A DNA stretch of 7,874 nucleotides, taken from positions 1 through 7,874 of the forward strand of contig SFEK01000097.1 of the NCBI GenBank assembly GCA_004557285.1, in the 5' to 3' direction. Position numbers and translations under genes: made by a program. This stretch comes from Bacteroidales bacterium. Its GTDB lineage: Bacteria > Bacteroidota > Bacteroidia > Bacteroidales > Bacteroidaceae. Every line of letters starts with the position of its first letter. Within the stretch, counting starts at the first letter, position 1. Below are positions 7,273-7,874 of this stretch, one piece after another. The notes under the pieces were generated by a model. That model was not told the DNA's origin. It made no database searches and saw only the letters and a list, made by a program, of their open reading frames with translations.

Positions 7273-7874
7273 TTTGTCATCTCCTTTTCTCTGATTTTCA
7301 TTAATAATTTACCGAGTGTATTCTCTCCCTTCCATGTATAGAGGTCAACACTCCAGTACGTTTCTCTCTTGCTGTTCCCATTGATGAGAAACTTGCGTCC
7401 TGTTTCAACCAAACGGTTCATCAGCATCGGATTCTGTTCAAACTTGGCAGTGAGGACAGACTCCATGATATTGACACGCTCATCCTCCCAGTCGGCAGGC
7501 GGAACAATTGCTCGTCCCTTTAATGCCGCCTTGTTGGCAGAGCAATTGCAGAACGCCTTGCGCTCACGTTCATTCGCGCATCTTGATGATTGGAAGGCAG
7601 CCTCAGCATTACCGTATTCCAAGCCTTGCCAAACAAACCTGCAGGCGAAGCGATTGCTCAGGAAGTCATATTCCCCTTTAAAACTATCTATCGTCTCAGG
7701 GAAGTCGTCAGGACCAAACTCCTTGAACAACTCCCACACATCGGGGCAAAGCATATCTGCACAAGGCTCTCCTGCCAGCATCCGTTCTCTCACTTTGGAA
7801 GAACTGATAGAATCCGTTCCTTCCGGTTGTGGCAGCAGCACAATGCGGTGAAGGTATCGGGAAAGCACATCATC
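7269..7874 (-). CDS. Nucleotidyltransferase-NADAR fusion protein (5' end outside window)
   Basis: The frame stays open to the window edge, so only the last 201 codons are seen. The first visible part (up to about residue 50 counting from the GTG at 7868) contains GTDSISSSKVRERMLAG and then a CPDVWELF segment. This is the C-terminal signature (ISSTxIR, then P..V) of HxGH-type nucleotidyltransferases such as NadD/NMNAT, PPAT or the RibF adenylyltransferase domain; NadD/NMNAT-like is my best guess. From about residue 61 to the end is a NADAR domain: FKGEYDFLSNRF (63-74), GLEYGNAEAAFQSSRC (82-97, with E89 at the conserved acidic position), AKFEQN (141-146), NGNSKRETYWSVD (163-175) and KGENTLGKLLM (180-190). 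A start at the GTG is very unlikely because it would cut the nucleotidyltransferase fold. The gene overlaps the next NADAR gene by ATGA. The fusion suggests that adduct cleavage and nucleotide adenylylation act on the same cofactor pool. Confidence 0.8.
   Translation of the reverse strand, partial: DDVLSRYLHRIVLLPQPEGTDSISSSKVRERMLAGEPCADMLCPDVWELFKEFGPDDFPETIDSFKGEYDFLSNRFACRFVWQGLEYGNAEAAFQSSRCANERERKAFCNCSANKAALKGRAIVPPADWEDERVNIMESVLTAKFEQNPMLMNRLVETGRKFLINGNSKRETYWSVDLYTWKGENTLGKLLMKIREKEMTK

Overview
The window looks like chromosomal DNA from a member of the Bacteroidales, most probably a Prevotella-like genus. Upstream of the genes there are Bacteroidetes-type -7 boxes (TAnnTTTG) and almost no Shine-Dalgarno sequences. 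Gene content also fits: a MaeB-type malic enzyme fused to a phosphotransacetylase domain, a Bacteroidetes-style XRE regulator and a RelA-type enzyme with a ruined hydrolase site. No rRNA, tRNA, CRISPR array, transposase or phage gene is visible.

Layout, left to right. Positions 1-351 are a very AT-rich non-coding leader with candidate promoters. It serves an XRE-family regulator (352-834, +), which is followed by a possible 27-residue membrane micro-ORF (857-940, +). A striking 62-bp near-perfect dyad (957-1018) separates these from the convergent malic enzyme gene (1056-3347, -). Malic enzyme and a TetR-family regulator (3513-4139, +) diverge from a 165-bp intergenic region with back-to-back promoters. 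The tetR gene and the RelA/SpoT homologue (4197-6407, -) converge on a compact 22-bp-stem hairpin that fills nearly all the space between their stop codons. Upstream of relA, a 313-bp intergenic region carries an array of five 11-bp tandem repeats (6534-6588), a degenerate inverted copy and a small hairpin. The right end is a two-gene minus-strand operon of NADAR-domain proteins overlapping by ATGA. The upstream gene is cut by the window edge and begins with the C-terminal part of a nucleotidyltransferase (NadD/NMNAT-like) domain, so it is a nucleotidyltransferase-NADAR fusion.

How the parts fit together: maeB (malate to pyruvate plus CO2 and NADPH, probably sensing acetyl-CoA through its PTA-like domain) and relA ((p)ppGpp synthesis) are ordinary core genes in separate transcription units. 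The most distinctive content is the paired NADAR operon, which suggests salvage, repair or removal of ADP-ribose-like or damaged nucleotide adducts linked to dinucleotide cofactor metabolism. The unusual non-coding elements are the 957-1018 dyad and the 11-bp repeat array. Functions beyond domain-level assignment are inference.
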